Of a DNA stretch of 58,339 nt, positions 1-8,799 are shown in pieces. The notes under the pieces were generated by a model that saw only the letters and a program-made list of their open reading frames with translations, was not told where the DNA came from and made no database searches. Position 1 is the stretch's first letter. Each line of letters starts with the position of its first letter. The translations under genes and the position numbers were made by a program. This DNA is from a virus: positions 1 through 58,339 of the IMG/VR virus record IMGVR_UViG_3300032224_000787; one strand, 5' to 3'.

Positions 1-95
1 GGGGTGCAGGTGCTACACTATGCCACGGATGTAGAGTAGTAATATCAAAGGGATTTACTAAGGATTTAAGATGTGAGAAATGCACAATATATTAG
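1..95 (+). CDS. C-terminal part of a small zinc-ribbon protein (runs over the window ends)
   Basis: Reading in the frame of base 3, the DNA encodes about 30 residues with two CxxC pairs (CHGC and CEKC) before TAG at 93-95. There is no start codon at this edge. If the window is circular, the frame continues back in phase to an ATG at 58291, giving a 47-residue protein with a basic N-terminus and a four-cysteine zinc ribbon. Small zinc-ribbon proteins of this pattern are common in phages of Bacteroidota, but their role is unknown. Function is not inferred beyond metal binding. Confidence 0.6.
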   Translation, partial: GAGATLCHGCRVVISKGFTKDLRCEKCTIY

Positions 96-160
96 CCATA
101 ATCGGTAAAAAACCGACTAAATGACTAATATATTACACTTTTGGAGAAAAACATTTAATT

Positions 161-316
161 ATGGAAGAACAAGAAACAGGATGGGTAAGCGCCCTTATTA
201 AATGCGATTTATGTGGTCATGAGTCATTGTCAGTACACCATGTATCATGTGATAAACTTGAGTGTGTTAATTGTGAGCATATGTCTCACTATGAGGTATT
301 AGAAAATTATAAATAA
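161..316 (+). CDS. Small four-cysteine zinc-ribbon protein, copy 1
   Basis: A 51-residue protein with CDLC near residues 15-18 and CVNC near 35-38, plus several histidines, a typical zinc-ribbon arrangement. A near-identical protein lies at 57476-57631. About 47 of the 51 residues match, while the DNA differs at many third codon positions, so both copies appear to be kept as proteins. It follows an AT-rich leader without a Shine-Dalgarno sequence. Specific function unknown; nucleic-acid or protein binding would be usual for such folds. Confidence 0.75.
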   Translation: MEEQETGWVSALIKCDLCGHESLSVHHVSCDKLECVNCEHMSHYEVLENYK

Positions 317-322
317 ACAACA

Positions 323-517
323 ATGAAATACGAACTAAATGTAAAATCAGACCACTGGAGAAGCTGCTATACAATCCGATTGAAGTATGCGTCAGGAGTA
401 GAAAAGTACAGAACTAATCGCTTACCAAAAGACGAATTTGAATCGATGTTGAATTACACCAATGATGATTGGGAAAAGTACCTAGACACATCTGATAACT
501 ATAATCTAGTAAAATGA
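323..517 (+). CDS. Hypothetical protein, 64 residues
   Basis: A small soluble protein rich in charged and aromatic residues, with no motif I recognise. It starts six bases after the zinc-ribbon gene with an AACAACA leader, and its stop overlaps the next start by four bases (ATGA), so it belongs to the same early operon. Confidence 0.6.
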   Translation: MKYELNVKSDHWRSCYTIRLKYASGVEKYRTNRLPKDEFESMLNYTNDDWEKYLDTSDNYNLVK

Positions 518-741
518 AAGCAATTTTAGAATTCGATGACGAGCAGGATCTCAGGGATGCTATTGACGGATGGAAATGGAAGAATGTAGCCTGGGAGCTA
601 GACAAAGAGCTTCGCAGTATACTCAAGCATGGGCACATCGGTAGCAGAGAGGCTACAGAAGCAGAGATTGAAATGGCAGACTACTGCCGAACAAAACTTA
701 GAGAATTAATTAGCAATGATGCATTAAATTTAGACTCATGA
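514..741 (+). CDS. Hypothetical protein, 75 residues
   Basis: An acidic, probably helical protein with no recognised domain. It overlaps both neighbours by four bases (ATGA), which suggests translational coupling in the rightward early operon. Confidence 0.6.
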   Translation: MKAILEFDDEQDLRDAIDGWKWKNVAWELDKELRSILKHGHIGSREATEAEIEMADYCRTKLRELISNDALNLDS

Positions 742-971
742 CAGAATACGAATTAGACTTAACGTCAGAAGATCTCGGAGAGATTATAGAAATAATCAGA
801 GTGCAGCACTTTAAACTACACGCTGAACCATTCGCTAAGAAGATAGGATTGAAAGAAAATGTTCTCCTGTCAGTAGAAGAAGGGCGAGGCCCACACGGAT
901 TACTCGCCCTAAAGAAAATTAATGAAGCCTTCCATAACGTGAAGGTTACTTTTAAGGTACAGGTTACCTAA
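738..971 (+). CDS. Small XRE-like helix-turn-helix protein
   Basis: 77 residues. The middle section (about residues 30-60) has the spacing of a helix-turn-helix: FAKKIGL, then a VLLSVEEGRG turn, then a LLALKKINEAF helix. It is the last gene of the rightward arm and meets the leftward arm tail to tail, its stop overlapping the opposing stop at 968-970. A regulatory role is inferred from the motif only. Confidence 0.5.
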   Translation: MTEYELDLTSEDLGEIIEIIRVQHFKLHAEPFAKKIGLKENVLLSVEEGRGPHGLLALKKINEAFHNVKVTFKVQVT

Positions 972-1102
972 CCTTGGCCACGGTTTCGTTTCTTATAAAG
1001 CTTAGAACCCTTAATCTTTGAAGACTTGGATTTGCTATGCACGCCAGGTCTTTTCTTTTTAGTGGTCTCTAACTTAATGCCAGTGTTAATCTGCTTTGCC
1101 AT
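968..1102 (-). CDS. Small basic protein, 44 residues
   Basis: Reads from the ATG at 1102 to TAG at 968 and is mostly lysine, serine, glycine and arginine, with a RPGVHSKSKSSK stretch. Short, strongly basic proteins of this type recur next to lysis or virion genes in phages of Bacteroidota; function unknown. The start overlaps the preceding stop by one base (TAATG). Last gene of the leftward arm. Confidence 0.65.
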   Translation of the reverse strand: MAKQINTGIKLETTKKKRPGVHSKSKSSKIKGSKLYKKRNRGQG

Positions 1103-1383
1103 TACTTAAAGAATTTACGTTTCTTGTCAGCACGGTTCTTAGATTGTGACTGACTGATAGTTTTAGTTTTAGAAATGTGGGCGACATCGCGATTATCCCT
1201 ATTACCATGCGTCCCGTTCTCACGGTTTATAGCCTGTAGAACTGCACGATATTTCTTTCTAGCAGGTGTGTCCTGATACTTAGTGTCGTAAGCTACTTTC
1301 TTCTTACGAGCCTCAGGGTTCTCCTGATAGTACTTCGCACTCTTAGACTTACCTGTCTTTGTGCCTGCTAGTTTATTTCTCAT
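1102..1383 (-). CDS. Basic protein with NPEARKKK motif, 93 residues
   Basis: Highly basic throughout. It holds a KYYQENPEARKKK segment, a KKYRAVLQAINRENG segment and a GNRDNRDVAH segment, an arrangement I associate with a widespread but uncharacterised family of small phage proteins. Nucleic-acid binding is plausible from composition only. The stop of the upstream transpeptidase-like gene shares base 1383 with this start (TAATG coupling). Confidence 0.6.
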   Translation of the reverse strand: MRNKLAGTKTGKSKSAKYYQENPEARKKKVAYDTKYQDTPARKKYRAVLQAINRENGTHGNRDNRDVAHISKTKTISQSQSKNRADKKRKFFK

Positions 1384-1961
1384 TAGAATTCATTTATTAG
1401 ACAGTAGCTAACTGACTTCTCAGTCTTTAGCAACTTGATCATCGTTTTGTACTTGTCTACGTTGTTCACTACTTGGCAACCAGCTGACCACCAGCCGATG
1501 TTAGTTCCTGATGGTTTACTTAGGTCGTAAGTGTTTGGGTGGAAATTGATCCCGAAATAACCTTCCTGAAGCTTTCCTTGCTCTTCTGATTTATCATCCT
1601 TGTCGGTATCTCTGTATGCCTTAACCTTTGCCCCCAATTGTAATAAGGCTTCGACCTTTCCTTGGTGCTTACCAAACTTCCACACATTATAGTACCACTC
1701 CTCTGATTTGAGGACACCAGCTCCGTCTTTGTTAACTTTTTCAAATTGCTTTAGTGTAGGTGTTCCAGGATTTGTAGTTCCTGAGGTTACTATAATGAAT
1801 TCTTCCCCCTTGAATAAATAAAATTTGTCATCAAATGAGTTGGGTTTATCTTCATTTGATCGAACACCTAAAAGCCAATAACCTTTAGGTACTTCTTTGA
1901 ATGATTTGAGTTCCTTAACTCTAGCAAGTAACTCCTTATCAGTAAATGTTCTTACCGCCAT
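1383..1961 (-). CDS. L,D-transpeptidase-like (YkuD-like) endolysin candidate
   Basis: 192 residues. Near residues 140-165 a GINFHP segment is followed, about 18 residues on, by WWSAGCQVVNN. A histidine followed by S-x-G-C is the active-site layout of YkuD-type L,D-transpeptidases, where the cysteine is the nucleophile. There is no signal peptide, as expected of an endolysin that depends on a holin. It sits beside two holin-like genes and a spanin-like gene. Peptidoglycan cleavage or remodelling at lysis is inferred; the exact bond attacked cannot be told. Confidence 0.6.
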   Translation of the reverse strand: MAVRTFTDKELLARVKELKSFKEVPKGYWLLGVRSNEDKPNSFDDKFYLFKGEEFIIVTSGTTNPGTPTLKQFEKVNKDGAGVLKSEEWYYNVWKFGKHQGKVEALLQLGAKVKAYRDTDKDDKSEEQGKLQEGYFGINFHPNTYDLSKPSGTNIGWWSAGCQVVNNVDKYKTMIKLLKTEKSVSYCLINEF

Positions 1962-2173
1962 TTGTCAATAGATTTATTCCAAACAGTTAATCCAATTGCA
2001 GTAGCTGAATAAGTTAGTAGTCCTACAAAAACAAATTCATGCACTTTAAAGTCTTTAAATAATGGTAGTAATGCATAAGCAATAGCTGCCCAGAATGAAG
2101 TGAATGCGCTCAATCTTTTGATTGACCATTTACCATTAGGCTTTAACGTATCGCTTATTAATTTTTTTATCAT
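1952..2173 (-). CDS. Holin-like membrane protein
   Basis: Starting at the ATG at 2173 (an in-frame ATG at 2188 is also possible), the protein has about 73 residues. It has a charged N-terminus and two hydrophobic stretches, one around AFTSFWAAIAYALLPLF and one around FVFVGLLTYSATAIGLTV, ending in charged residues. Two membrane spans and position next to the endolysin fit a holin. The 3' end overlaps the endolysin start and the 5' end overlaps the next small membrane-protein gene. Confidence 0.6.
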   Translation of the reverse strand: MIKKLISDTLKPNGKWSIKRLSAFTSFWAAIAYALLPLFKDFKVHEFVFVGLLTYSATAIGLTVWNKSIDKWR

Positions 2174-2363
2174 TTGGTAGAATTGCATATAATCTTTCCG
2201 GAATATCTATTCGTGTTTTTGTTGCCTGTCGGAAACTCTGTTCTTTGTAGCAGTCATAAAGAGCTGTTTCGACCTTATTCAATCTGTTATCTGTGTGCCA
2301 TAACCATAAAGCGAGCACTCCAGTGACTCCGTATTTTTTTACAATCGTAACGAATTCGGTCAT
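2136..2363 (-). CDS. Small single-span membrane protein of the lysis cassette
   Basis: 75 residues with one N-terminal hydrophobic segment (GVTGVLALWLWH) followed by a charged, probably helical tail. This resembles the small accessory membrane proteins that accompany phage holins. It overlaps the holin-like gene by 38-53 bases depending on the start used there. A holin partner or antiholin role is inferred from context. Confidence 0.45.
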   Translation of the reverse strand: MTEFVTIVKKYGVTGVLALWLWHTDNRLNKVETALYDCYKEQSFRQATKTRIDIPERLYAILPNDKKINKRYVKA

Positions 2364-2384
2364 TTCTAAACTAAGCTTTACGTT

Positions 2385-2819
2385 CTACATTCTAGTTATT
2401 CGCTTTAGATAATTAAAAGCGAAGTATACAATAGCAAAAATAATCAAAAAAGCTAATGTGTTGTTTAGAAGCTTCTTCCACCATGGGTACTTCTCATAGT
2501 ATTTTACAGGTACTTTGTGTTCTACAATTTTAGTAATATATACAGGATCACACTTGCCTTGTACATATACTTTTTTCTCTTTGGGTACATACCAAGTTTT
2601 AACAGTCACTCTATCTTTTGTAACGGTTATAGTATCAATAAGTTGATTAATAGTAACTACCGTATCCACTTCAACTTTTGGAATGTATAGTGAAATAGTA
2701 TCATGTATTGTTACAGTGTCAATATTCAGTAAGTATGGATACTTCTCAACTAAACGTGTAAATCTTTTTATAGGGCTACAAGCTACAATTAAAAAAACTA
2801 ATGGAATTAAGTACTTCAT
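2385..2819 (-). CDS. Unimolecular spanin-like lipoprotein
   Basis: 144 residues. The N-terminus is a lipoprotein signal peptide ending in a lipobox (LIVAC, cysteine at about residue 14). The middle is a beta-prone periplasmic region, and the C-terminus has one membrane span (LAFLIIFAIVYFAFNYL) followed by basic residues. An outer-membrane lipid anchor plus an inner-membrane span in one chain is the layout of u-spanins such as phage T1 gp11, which fuse the two membranes at the end of lysis. The neighbouring endolysin- and holin-like genes support this. Confidence 0.65.
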   Translation of the reverse strand: MKYLIPLVFLIVACSPIKRFTRLVEKYPYLLNIDTVTIHDTISLYIPKVEVDTVVTINQLIDTITVTKDRVTVKTWYVPKEKKVYVQGKCDPVYITKIVEHKVPVKYYEKYPWWKKLLNNTLAFLIIFAIVYFAFNYLKRITRM

Positions 2820-3626
2820 TTAATATGTTTTTGTTAATGTGAATAGATCTGAATAAATAATGTCTCTTGCACTAGCCGTGCCCCATTGAGCTGTAATTAC
2901 TAATCTATTAGCTACTTTTGTGTCAAATCCAGTAGATGTTTCTGTGCTAAAGTTTGTACCCTCAAATGTTAATGAAGCATCTTTAGTATATAAAAATGTG
3001 CCTCCTGTTGCTATGGATGCAACACCTGACTCTCCTATATTTCTTATCGTGAAATAAACATCCAGCTTCCAATGATTATTTGTTGTTGATGACATTGAAA
3101 TTGAACCTGTGTCAGCTAACACTGTTCCATCAGACTTGATTAGTATGCGTAATGTATGGTTGTTTTCTACTGAAATATGTCCAGTTAATACAGCAAAAAA
3201 GCTATCCCCAATTTTAAATCCATCAGCAGGAACTTCTAATGTGCCAACTCCATCACCAATCAACGACATTTCATCAGTGGTATTTGTAATTCTAGCACTT
3301 GCGCTTGTCTGTGCGTATAATCCACGAGGAGCAGAAGAATAGTCCGGTATATTCAATACGTTATTAATAAGCGTAGAGGGACCAGAAGAACCATTTGTAG
3401 TGAGATTTATTTTGTATGGCTTAGCATTTTCTAAACCTAGTATGCTAAGATCAATAGCTGATAGGTGTGTATCGATGTCGCTAATGTCAGAAGTATGTCC
3501 ATTAACTAATTTAGCTAATGCCCTAATGTCATCAATATTTTTATTGGCGGTAAGGCCATCAAGAATTTTCTTTTCCTGAAAGCTACTAGGTGAATTGGTG
3601 CGCTTAGATTTAGGCTTGTATGCCAT
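2820..3626 (-). CDS. Fibre-like virion protein with predicted jelly-roll C-terminus
   Basis: 268 residues: a basic N-terminus, a short helical section with IDTHLSAIDLS heptads, then a long beta-rich region with threonine- and serine-rich strands of the sort seen in C1q-like receptor-binding domains. Its C-terminal style resembles the protein at 38149-38721. Its place at the end of the fibre genes fits a receptor-binding or appendage protein. The start abuts the stop of the next gene upstream at 3626. Confidence 0.5.
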   Translation of the reverse strand: MAYKPKSKRTNSPSSFQEKKILDGLTANKNIDDIRALAKLVNGHTSDISDIDTHLSAIDLSILGLENAKPYKINLTTNGSSGPSTLINNVLNIPDYSSAPRGLYAQTSASARITNTTDEMSLIGDGVGTLEVPADGFKIGDSFFAVLTGHISVENNHTLRILIKSDGTVLADTGSISMSSTTNNHWKLDVYFTIRNIGESGVASIATGGTFLYTKDASLTFEGTNFSTETSTGFDTKVANRLVITAQWGTASARDIIYSDLFTLTKTY

Positions 3627-3823
3627 TATTCTGAAGGTGTATATTCTATTTGTTCAAGCTCAAGCAATTGCTCTTGAATCTCACTGAAGTTCGGGTCATC
3701 CAATACCTCAAGACCTACGATGAAGCGGTCACTGCCATCCTTGACGAATAGCAGCTCGCTTGCGTTTTTTTTATATCCGTTCAATGCTGTATATTGTTCT
3801 TGGTTTGGGTGTAGAACTATCAT
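3626..3823 (-). CDS. Small acidic protein between fibre genes, 65 residues
   Basis: An acidic protein with an opening MIVLHPNQEQYTALNGY and a glutamate-rich end. Overlaps the upstream fibre gene by four bases. Its size and location fit a fibre-assembly chaperone or small appendage subunit, but no family is recognised. Confidence 0.55.
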   Translation of the reverse strand: MIVLHPNQEQYTALNGYKKNASELLFVKDGSDRFIVGLEVLDDPNFSEIQEQLLELEQIEYTPSE

Positions 3824-5172
3824 AAGCTATTTTTATAAGTGTTCCAAGAGTTGATAAAATTGGTGTGCTCAGCAATCATTGAAGCTCCCATCGCATAAGC
3901 TGCGCAAGTGTGTGCTGCGTACACTGTGGAAGAACGTAGAACAAATTGGTTTGAACTCTGAACAGATGTTGAAGTCTGCGTTGTACTTGATCCTGTTGTA
4001 CTATTGTATAGAGTCACATCAACTAATGATGTTCTGTGAATTGATTTTGTGTTGACAGTAGCAGTAAAATCAAAGGCAGCTAATAAAAGGTTACTACTTC
4101 CAGCATTTATTCTTTGTTGATTAGTTGAAGATCTTAGCATTGAATTAATACCAGATAGTGCGTTACCATCAAATCTACCCGCACCACTAATTGCATGAGT
4201 AAAGAAGTAGCGTGAAGCGTTATTTAATGTGTATTGAACTCCTTGCGTTGCTGGGTTGAAGTTGGTATCGATATAGCTGCTTGTGCCGTTACCCATTAAA
4301 CCTCCATTACTCACAAATGTAGGAGCATTGACGAGTGTTGATTGGTTAGCATTAGGATTTTTCCAGTTGAGCGTGCCAAAATCAGATCCTCCATCTTGAG
4401 CGAACACATAGAATACATCCAGCTTCGCCCATACACCGATTGTTTTCATCGAAGTAAGCAATGTGTTCTGCTTAACTTTTACGCTGTCGCTTGGTAGGGT
4501 ATAACCAAAACCTACGGATGACGCCTTGTCCAAAATTGCTTGGTAGTCTGCATCAAAGGCAGCAACTGCAATGGCATTTGAGTTGGCAACAGTCGAGCCG
4601 ATTACATTGGTAGCAGTCACAACGCAACGCACATTCGCTCCCCTGTCAGCATAGACGAGAAGGTATGTCGATGATGTAGCACCCGAAATCGGTGAGTTAT
4701 TACGCTGCCATTGGTAGGCGTATGTAATTGGTAAAGGGTTGGCAGTCCAAGTTCCATCGGTTGTTGTCAAAGTTTGACCTACTACACCTGAACCACTAAC
4801 CACAGGGGCAACCGTATTGACAGGAGCTGTGAATGTTTGAACAGTAATTGTATTTGATGTTGCATTACCTGATCCCAAGTTGTTTGTCGCAGTTACAACA
4901 CAAGTAATATTTGCGGCTGAATCTGCCACAACAATGGTGTATGTCGATGAGGTTGCACCGGAAATTGGTGAACCATTACGGCGCCATTGATAAGTGTAAG
5001 TAGGTATAGGACTGCCTGTCCATGTTCCTGTAGTAGAGCTCAATACACTACCAAGAGAAGTGCTTCCGCTGATTACAGGGGCAACCGTATTTATAGGTAT
5101 AGTTCCTCCAATAAAAATACTTGTGCCATTAGGCCCTCCAAGTTTTTTAGAGAAATTTATGTTAGTAGCCAT
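3820..5172 (-). CDS. Ig-like repeat fibre protein with a lectin-like C-terminus
   Basis: 450 residues. Residues about 30-205 contain two tandem bacterial Ig-like repeats, each with a GTWT turn, a YQW strand, SPISGATSSTY and a C-VV-TATN end. The remainder resembles LamG or concanavalin-like phage fibre tips (SSYIDTNF, FTHAISGAG). Ig-like domains in phage virions usually help binding to host surfaces or mucus. The repeat-coding DNA looks richer in G+C than its surroundings, compatible with exchange between phages. Confidence 0.65.
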   Translation of the reverse strand: MATNINFSKKLGGPNGTSIFIGGTIPINTVAPVISGSTSLGSVLSSTTGTWTGSPIPTYTYQWRRNGSPISGATSSTYTIVVADSAANITCVVTATNNLGSGNATSNTITVQTFTAPVNTVAPVVSGSGVVGQTLTTTDGTWTANPLPITYAYQWQRNNSPISGATSSTYLLVYADRGANVRCVVTATNVIGSTVANSNAIAVAAFDADYQAILDKASSVGFGYTLPSDSVKVKQNTLLTSMKTIGVWAKLDVFYVFAQDGGSDFGTLNWKNPNANQSTLVNAPTFVSNGGLMGNGTSSYIDTNFNPATQGVQYTLNNASRYFFTHAISGAGRFDGNALSGINSMLRSSTNQQRINAGSSNLLLAAFDFTATVNTKSIHRTSLVDVTLYNSTTGSSTTQTSTSVQSSNQFVLRSSTVYAAHTCAAYAMGASMIAEHTNFINSWNTYKNSL

Positions 5173-5175
5173 AAA

Positions 5176-5721
5176 TTAGATAACGTAAATTATCAATAAT
5201 TCAGATCCAGCAAGGCTAGTGTCATAAGAGAATGTGTTTGAAACCATCATGTTTTCGTTTCTTGGATCGTAAGATATAGTTTCACCTGGCTTAAGAATTA
5301 CCGATGTACCTCCAACTACAATTGTAGCGTTAGCAGTTCCTGTACTAGCAAATGAAATAGAAAATACACTAGCTGTAATAGCAGTTAATGCAGTTCCACT
5401 TGATCTAATAATTCTAGGTGCTTTTGTAGCTAATGGGAAAACAACTTTCATTGTTGGATTTGCCCACGCTGATATTTGCTCAACAGCATTCTGAGCACCA
5501 ATAATATCATCAGTCCAACTTGGTTGATTAGTAATATCAACTAAATATAAACGAAGAGAATTGTTCTTGTCGTTAGCAATGAAGTTAATGGAAACATAGT
5601 AATTGCCTCTTAATGTATCAAATGCATGAGATATGCTCTTAAAGGTATGGAACTCATAATACTCTACAGAATTAGAGTAGCCTAATCTTAGTTGATTATT
5701 TGAATTTAAAACAGTATACAT
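5176..5721 (-). CDS. Beta-rich virion protein, 181 residues
   Basis: Contains an LRLYLVDITNQPSWTDD segment and an IIGAQNAVEQISAWA helix, a combination I associate with uncharacterised structural proteins in phages of Bacteroidota. Its end is strand- and glycine-rich. A neck or fibre-base role is inferred from neighbours. Confidence 0.5.
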   Translation of the reverse strand: MYTVLNSNNQLRLGYSNSVEYYEFHTFKSISHAFDTLRGNYYVSINFIANDKNNSLRLYLVDITNQPSWTDDIIGAQNAVEQISAWANPTMKVVFPLATKAPRIIRSSGTALTAITASVFSISFASTGTANATIVVGGTSVILKPGETISYDPRNENMMVSNTFSYDTSLAGSELLIIYVI

Positions 5722-5732
5722 TTTTTAATTTT

Positions 5733-6305
5733 TTAAACAGTTCGTAAATAATAGCAGTCGTTGGTTCTTCTTCCATTAGCATCCGTTACCCTAACTTTAA
5801 TTAATGCATCGCTAGGATTCACCGTAGGAGACAAAGTTACTGAAGCTGATGTAGATGATCCAGAGATAGTAATTTGAGCTCTAGAATCTTGAATAAACCA
5901 CTGATAAGTATATGGAGCAACACCACCTGATGAAGTAGCTAATAATGTATTTCCAGCTGTTTTAGTTATATCAACATAGACTTGTTGCTGACTCAAAGTA
6001 GTGATATCTGATTTTATACTAGTCAATGTAGTAAGAACAGCATTAATCACTTGCTGAGTAGAATATGTTCCGGCAGCAAGACCAATTGGATTAGGAGTAG
6101 TGATTACAACACTAACCATATTGTCTAATTCATTCACCATGTTGGTGGTATATGCCTCAAGCAAGGTGAGAATATCGTTTAAGGAAGCCCCACATGGAAC
6201 CTCCAATACGTTTAGTTGTCCATCAAATACCGTGATGTCTGATGTCTTATTAGGACAGTTATCAGAACAAGAACAGCTTTTGCTTCCGCAGTTAGTACAG
6301 CTCAT
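5733..6305 (-). CDS. Cysteine-rich N-terminus plus Ig/PKD-like virion protein
   Basis: 190 residues. Five cysteines lie in the first 17 residues (MSCTNCGSKSCSCSDNC). A helical coiled section follows, then an Ig- or PKD-like domain from about residue 110 (GGVAPYTYQWFI, then strands). The C-terminus is a short aromatic and basic tail. The cysteine cluster could bind metal or form disulfides. It is one of four consecutive cysteine-cluster genes of the virion block. Confidence 0.55.
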   Translation of the reverse strand: MSCTNCGSKSCSCSDNCPNKTSDITVFDGQLNVLEVPCGASLNDILTLLEAYTTNMVNELDNMVSVVITTPNPIGLAAGTYSTQQVINAVLTTLTSIKSDITTLSQQQVYVDITKTAGNTLLATSSGGVAPYTYQWFIQDSRAQITISGSSTSASVTLSPTVNPSDALIKVRVTDANGRRTNDCYYLRTV

Positions 6306-6308
6306 ATC

Positions 6309-6698
6309 TTAACAGTTACAGTTTTCATTCAAATTATTCATTAAGCATTGCTCGGTCTCTTCGCATAAAACACCATAAGGCAAACAATGCAATACATTCA
6401 GTATCAAGTGTTGTTTCGCTAGATCAGTCCATTCAGGTCCGCATTTAAAGCCAAACAGCTCTTTGCTACGAATAGCAGAAATACCGTCAACTAACTGATA
6501 TTTCTTTTTCTTGATAAAATTACTAAATCTTGGCGTATAATAATTACAGCAATCAAAACACTCAACTCCCTTGATAGAAAAGTAAGTGATTGTTTGACCG
6601 TTAGTTGTTGTCTCAAATGCACTAGAATATACACCATAAGGGCAATCCCCTGTTGCATTAGATGTCGATACCGTTGTTATGCAATTTTCTACGCTCAT
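6309..6698 (-). CDS. Cysteine-rich virion-block protein, 129 residues
   Basis: Carries 11 cysteines, including an ECFDCC cluster near residue 50 and a CNC end. The middle is basic (IKKKKYQL). No family recognised. The number and spacing of cysteines suggest metal binding or a cross-linked fold. Lies between two fibre-type genes. Confidence 0.5.
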   Translation of the reverse strand: MSVENCITTVSTSNATGDCPYGVYSSAFETTTNGQTITYFSIKGVECFDCCNYYTPRFSNFIKKKKYQLVDGISAIRSKELFGFKCGPEWTDLAKQHLILNVLHCLPYGVLCEETEQCLMNNLNENCNC

Positions 6699-6701
6699 AT
6701 A

Positions 6702-7856
6702 TTAAAATTTACGGATAGCTCTTACGTAGCAACTATTATCCCACCATAGATTACCATATGTGTAATATGTACCGTTGATGGCAACAGGTAGATTAGATCC
6801 TGTAATACTACTAGTCCAATAATAATTTTCTGGATCAATAATATTTCCAGATCCAAGAGCAGTAATCGCTAAGTTAATAGCTAATGCATTTTGCTTAACT
6901 GCCATCATTTCATAAATAGAAGGAAGATACCAATCTGATTTACCTCCATAAACCAATTGATCACAAGCATATGCAGCATAGTTAAAACTAGGGGAAGGTA
7001 CTCCGTAAAATGTAACAATTGCAGATGTATTTGCCGATCCATCAATATATGAATTTGCAGACAAAACAATGGAAGAACCTGAAGGTCTAAAAGTGAAATA
7101 ACTAGATACTGATCCAGGATTCCAAGTGACATTATCCTCACATAAGATTAATCCATGCTCAACACCTGATGAATCTTTCCATAAGTGAGCAATTGTACCA
7201 CCTTCGTACTTCTGTCCAATCCAATGAACAAATGATCCAGCTGCAACAGGACCGGTAGGACCAGCAGGACCTTGGGGACCTGTAGCGCCTGTCGGACCAG
7301 CAACACCTTGAATACCTTGAGGACCAGCAGGGCCAATTGGGCCTTGAGCACCCGTAGCACCTGTAGGGCCTGTAGCACCCGTAGGACCGGCAACACCAGC
7401 TGCACCAGCAGGACCTTGAGCACCCGTAGCTCCTTGAATAGAAAGTAAAGTCCAATGAGCTGTATCTATAATTGGATTCTGAGAAGGAGCAACAGGTCCA
7501 ACATTAGAAGAACAAATGTAAACTCTGTTTGAATAAGCAACAAAATTACCAGCAGTATAAGTAAGATCGCTACTCCAATTGCCAGCATAGGTTGTACCTG
7601 AAACAGCATTAACTCCGGCAGGACCCTGAGGTCCAACAGGTCCGGTAGCTCCAGTAGGTCCAGCAGGTCCAACAGGGCCAGTAGCTCCTTGGGCTCCAGT
7701 AGGTCCAACAGGTAAAGCAGAAATCAACTGACTACCTGCCAACTTCTTGGATACAAACGTACCGCCTCCTGGTTGTACTTCAGCAAGTTCAAATAAGTCA
7801 CCGGCTTGAATAGCTGTGGTCTTCGCAGGTAATTGGGTTATCTTTTTATTACTCAT
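6702..7856 (-). CDS. Collagen-like tail fibre with DUF1566/Lcl-type C-terminal domain
   Basis: 384 residues. After an N-terminal attachment region ([18 protein letters not shown], typical of fibre N-termini), two blocks of Gly-X-Y repeats (about residues 50-80 and 140-200) flank a small carbohydrate-module-like segment with YAGNWSS and WTLLS. The C-terminal part contains [20 protein letters not shown] and a VRAIRKF end, the hallmarks of DUF1566/Lcl-like domains related to C-type lectin folds. Trimeric collagen stalk plus lectin-like tip fits a receptor-binding fibre. Other-frame readings of the repeats are shadows. Confidence 0.75.
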   Translation of the reverse strand: MSNKKITQLPAKTTAIQAGDLFELAEVQPGGGTFVSKKLAGSQLISALPVGPTGAQGATGPVGPAGPTGATGPVGPQGPAGVNAVSGTTYAGNWSSDLTYTAGNFVAYSNRVYICSSNVGPVAPSQNPIIDTAHWTLLSIQGATGAQGPAGAAGVAGPTGATGPTGATGAQGPIGPAGPQGIQGVAGPTGATGPQGPAGPTGPVAAGSFVHWIGQKYEGGTIAHLWKDSSGVEHGLILCEDNVTWNPGSVSSYFTFRPSGSSIVLSANSYIDGSANTSAIVTFYGVPSPSFNYAAYACDQLVYGGKSDWYLPSIYEMMAVKQNALAINLAITALGSGNIIDPENYYWTSSITGSNLPVAINGTYYTYGNLWWDNSCYVRAIRKF

Positions 7857-7857
7857 T

Positions 7858-8799
7858 TTAATTTAGTTTTCTAAGGTTTTCGTATTCAGTTCTTCTATAA
7901 GCATTTTCTTCAGTAATCCTGTACTCATCATCACAGTCAGTTTGGATAACCCATGATGTGCCATCAAACAACACAAAGTACATCTCTCCGTCAACGTCAA
8001 AGAAATAGTATGGTTTACCATTTATAGCTAATGTATTCCCGTATTCGTCTTTTACTATCTCAGCGTTGTATACTTCTTCAGTGAATCCTTCATTGCTTTG
8101 AACAGTCATTGTTACCTGAATTTGCTCATCGCAACATCCGCATTCTACAGCGCTAGTTTTAAATACATATCCAGATGATCCTGAATTCTGTGTGTAGATA
8201 TTTAACGCTACACCTGTACTAATATTAAAGAATGAACCAATAGGACAAGATAAATTCAACTCATTTATTTGACCAACATCCTGATTCAAAATCATATCTC
8301 TTAATGTCCACTTGCCTGAAGTTGAATTAAAATATATTCGGTAATGCTTAAGTGTACCTAAGAGATTTGCATCAAACTCAAAAGAATGGTATCCATTAAT
8401 TATTGATCCTGTCCAATTGAAATTCAATTGCTGGTTATTCCCATAAATCATTAATAAAGATAAGCACTCTGTATCCCAATCACATTGACTCAATGGGCAA
8501 TTAGATGGAGATTTAAGTAAGCCAAGTAATATTTTTTGATTTGTGATATCATCAATATAGTATACTTCCCAACTTTGATTTACTTGATTAAAGTTGATAT
8601 AGCAAGGAACTGTTGGTGATGGGCTTATGGCTAAGTCATCAAAACATATAAAGAAAGGATACTCAGGTACAGATCCCTCATGACCAGTAAACACAACTGA
8701 GTCAATCATCAATCCATTCTGATAGATGTAAAGTTGAACACCGCAAGAACAATCTACAGCGGTATTACAATCATTAGTGTGGTTACAGTTACAGGCCAT
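7858..8799 (-). CDS. Cysteine-rich N-terminus virion protein, 313 residues
   Basis: Five cysteines lie in the first 19 residues ([19 protein letters not shown]), more occur in the middle (CGCCDEQ), and the rest is beta-rich with tryptophan-glycine strands. The C-terminus is charged and helical. It overlaps its upstream neighbour by one base. Structural role inferred from location; the cysteine head is shared in style with the genes at 5733 and 6309. Confidence 0.5.
   Translation of the reverse strand: MACNCNHTNDCNTAVDCSCGVQLYIYQNGLMIDSVVFTGHEGSVPEYPFFICFDDLAISPSPTVPCYINFNQVNQSWEVYYIDDITNQKILLGLLKSPSNCPLSQCDWDTECLSLLMIYGNNQQLNFNWTGSIINGYHSFEFDANLLGTLKHYRIYFNSTSGKWTLRDMILNQDVGQINELNLSCPIGSFFNISTGVALNIYTQNSGSSGYVFKTSAVECGCCDEQIQVTMTVQSNEGFTEEVYNAEIVKDEYGNTLAINGKPYYFFDVDGEMYFVLFDGTSWVIQTDCDDEYRITEENAYRRTEYENLRKLN

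Noticed and set aside
6702-7000. Diversity-generating retroelement acting on the C-type-lectin-like fibre tip
   Set aside because: No reverse transcriptase and no template repeat of the fibre's 3' end was seen anywhere in the window.
7148-7708. Long alternative frames over the collagen-like gene
   Set aside because: They arise from the Gly-X-Y repeat in other frames and have repetitive nonsense composition.
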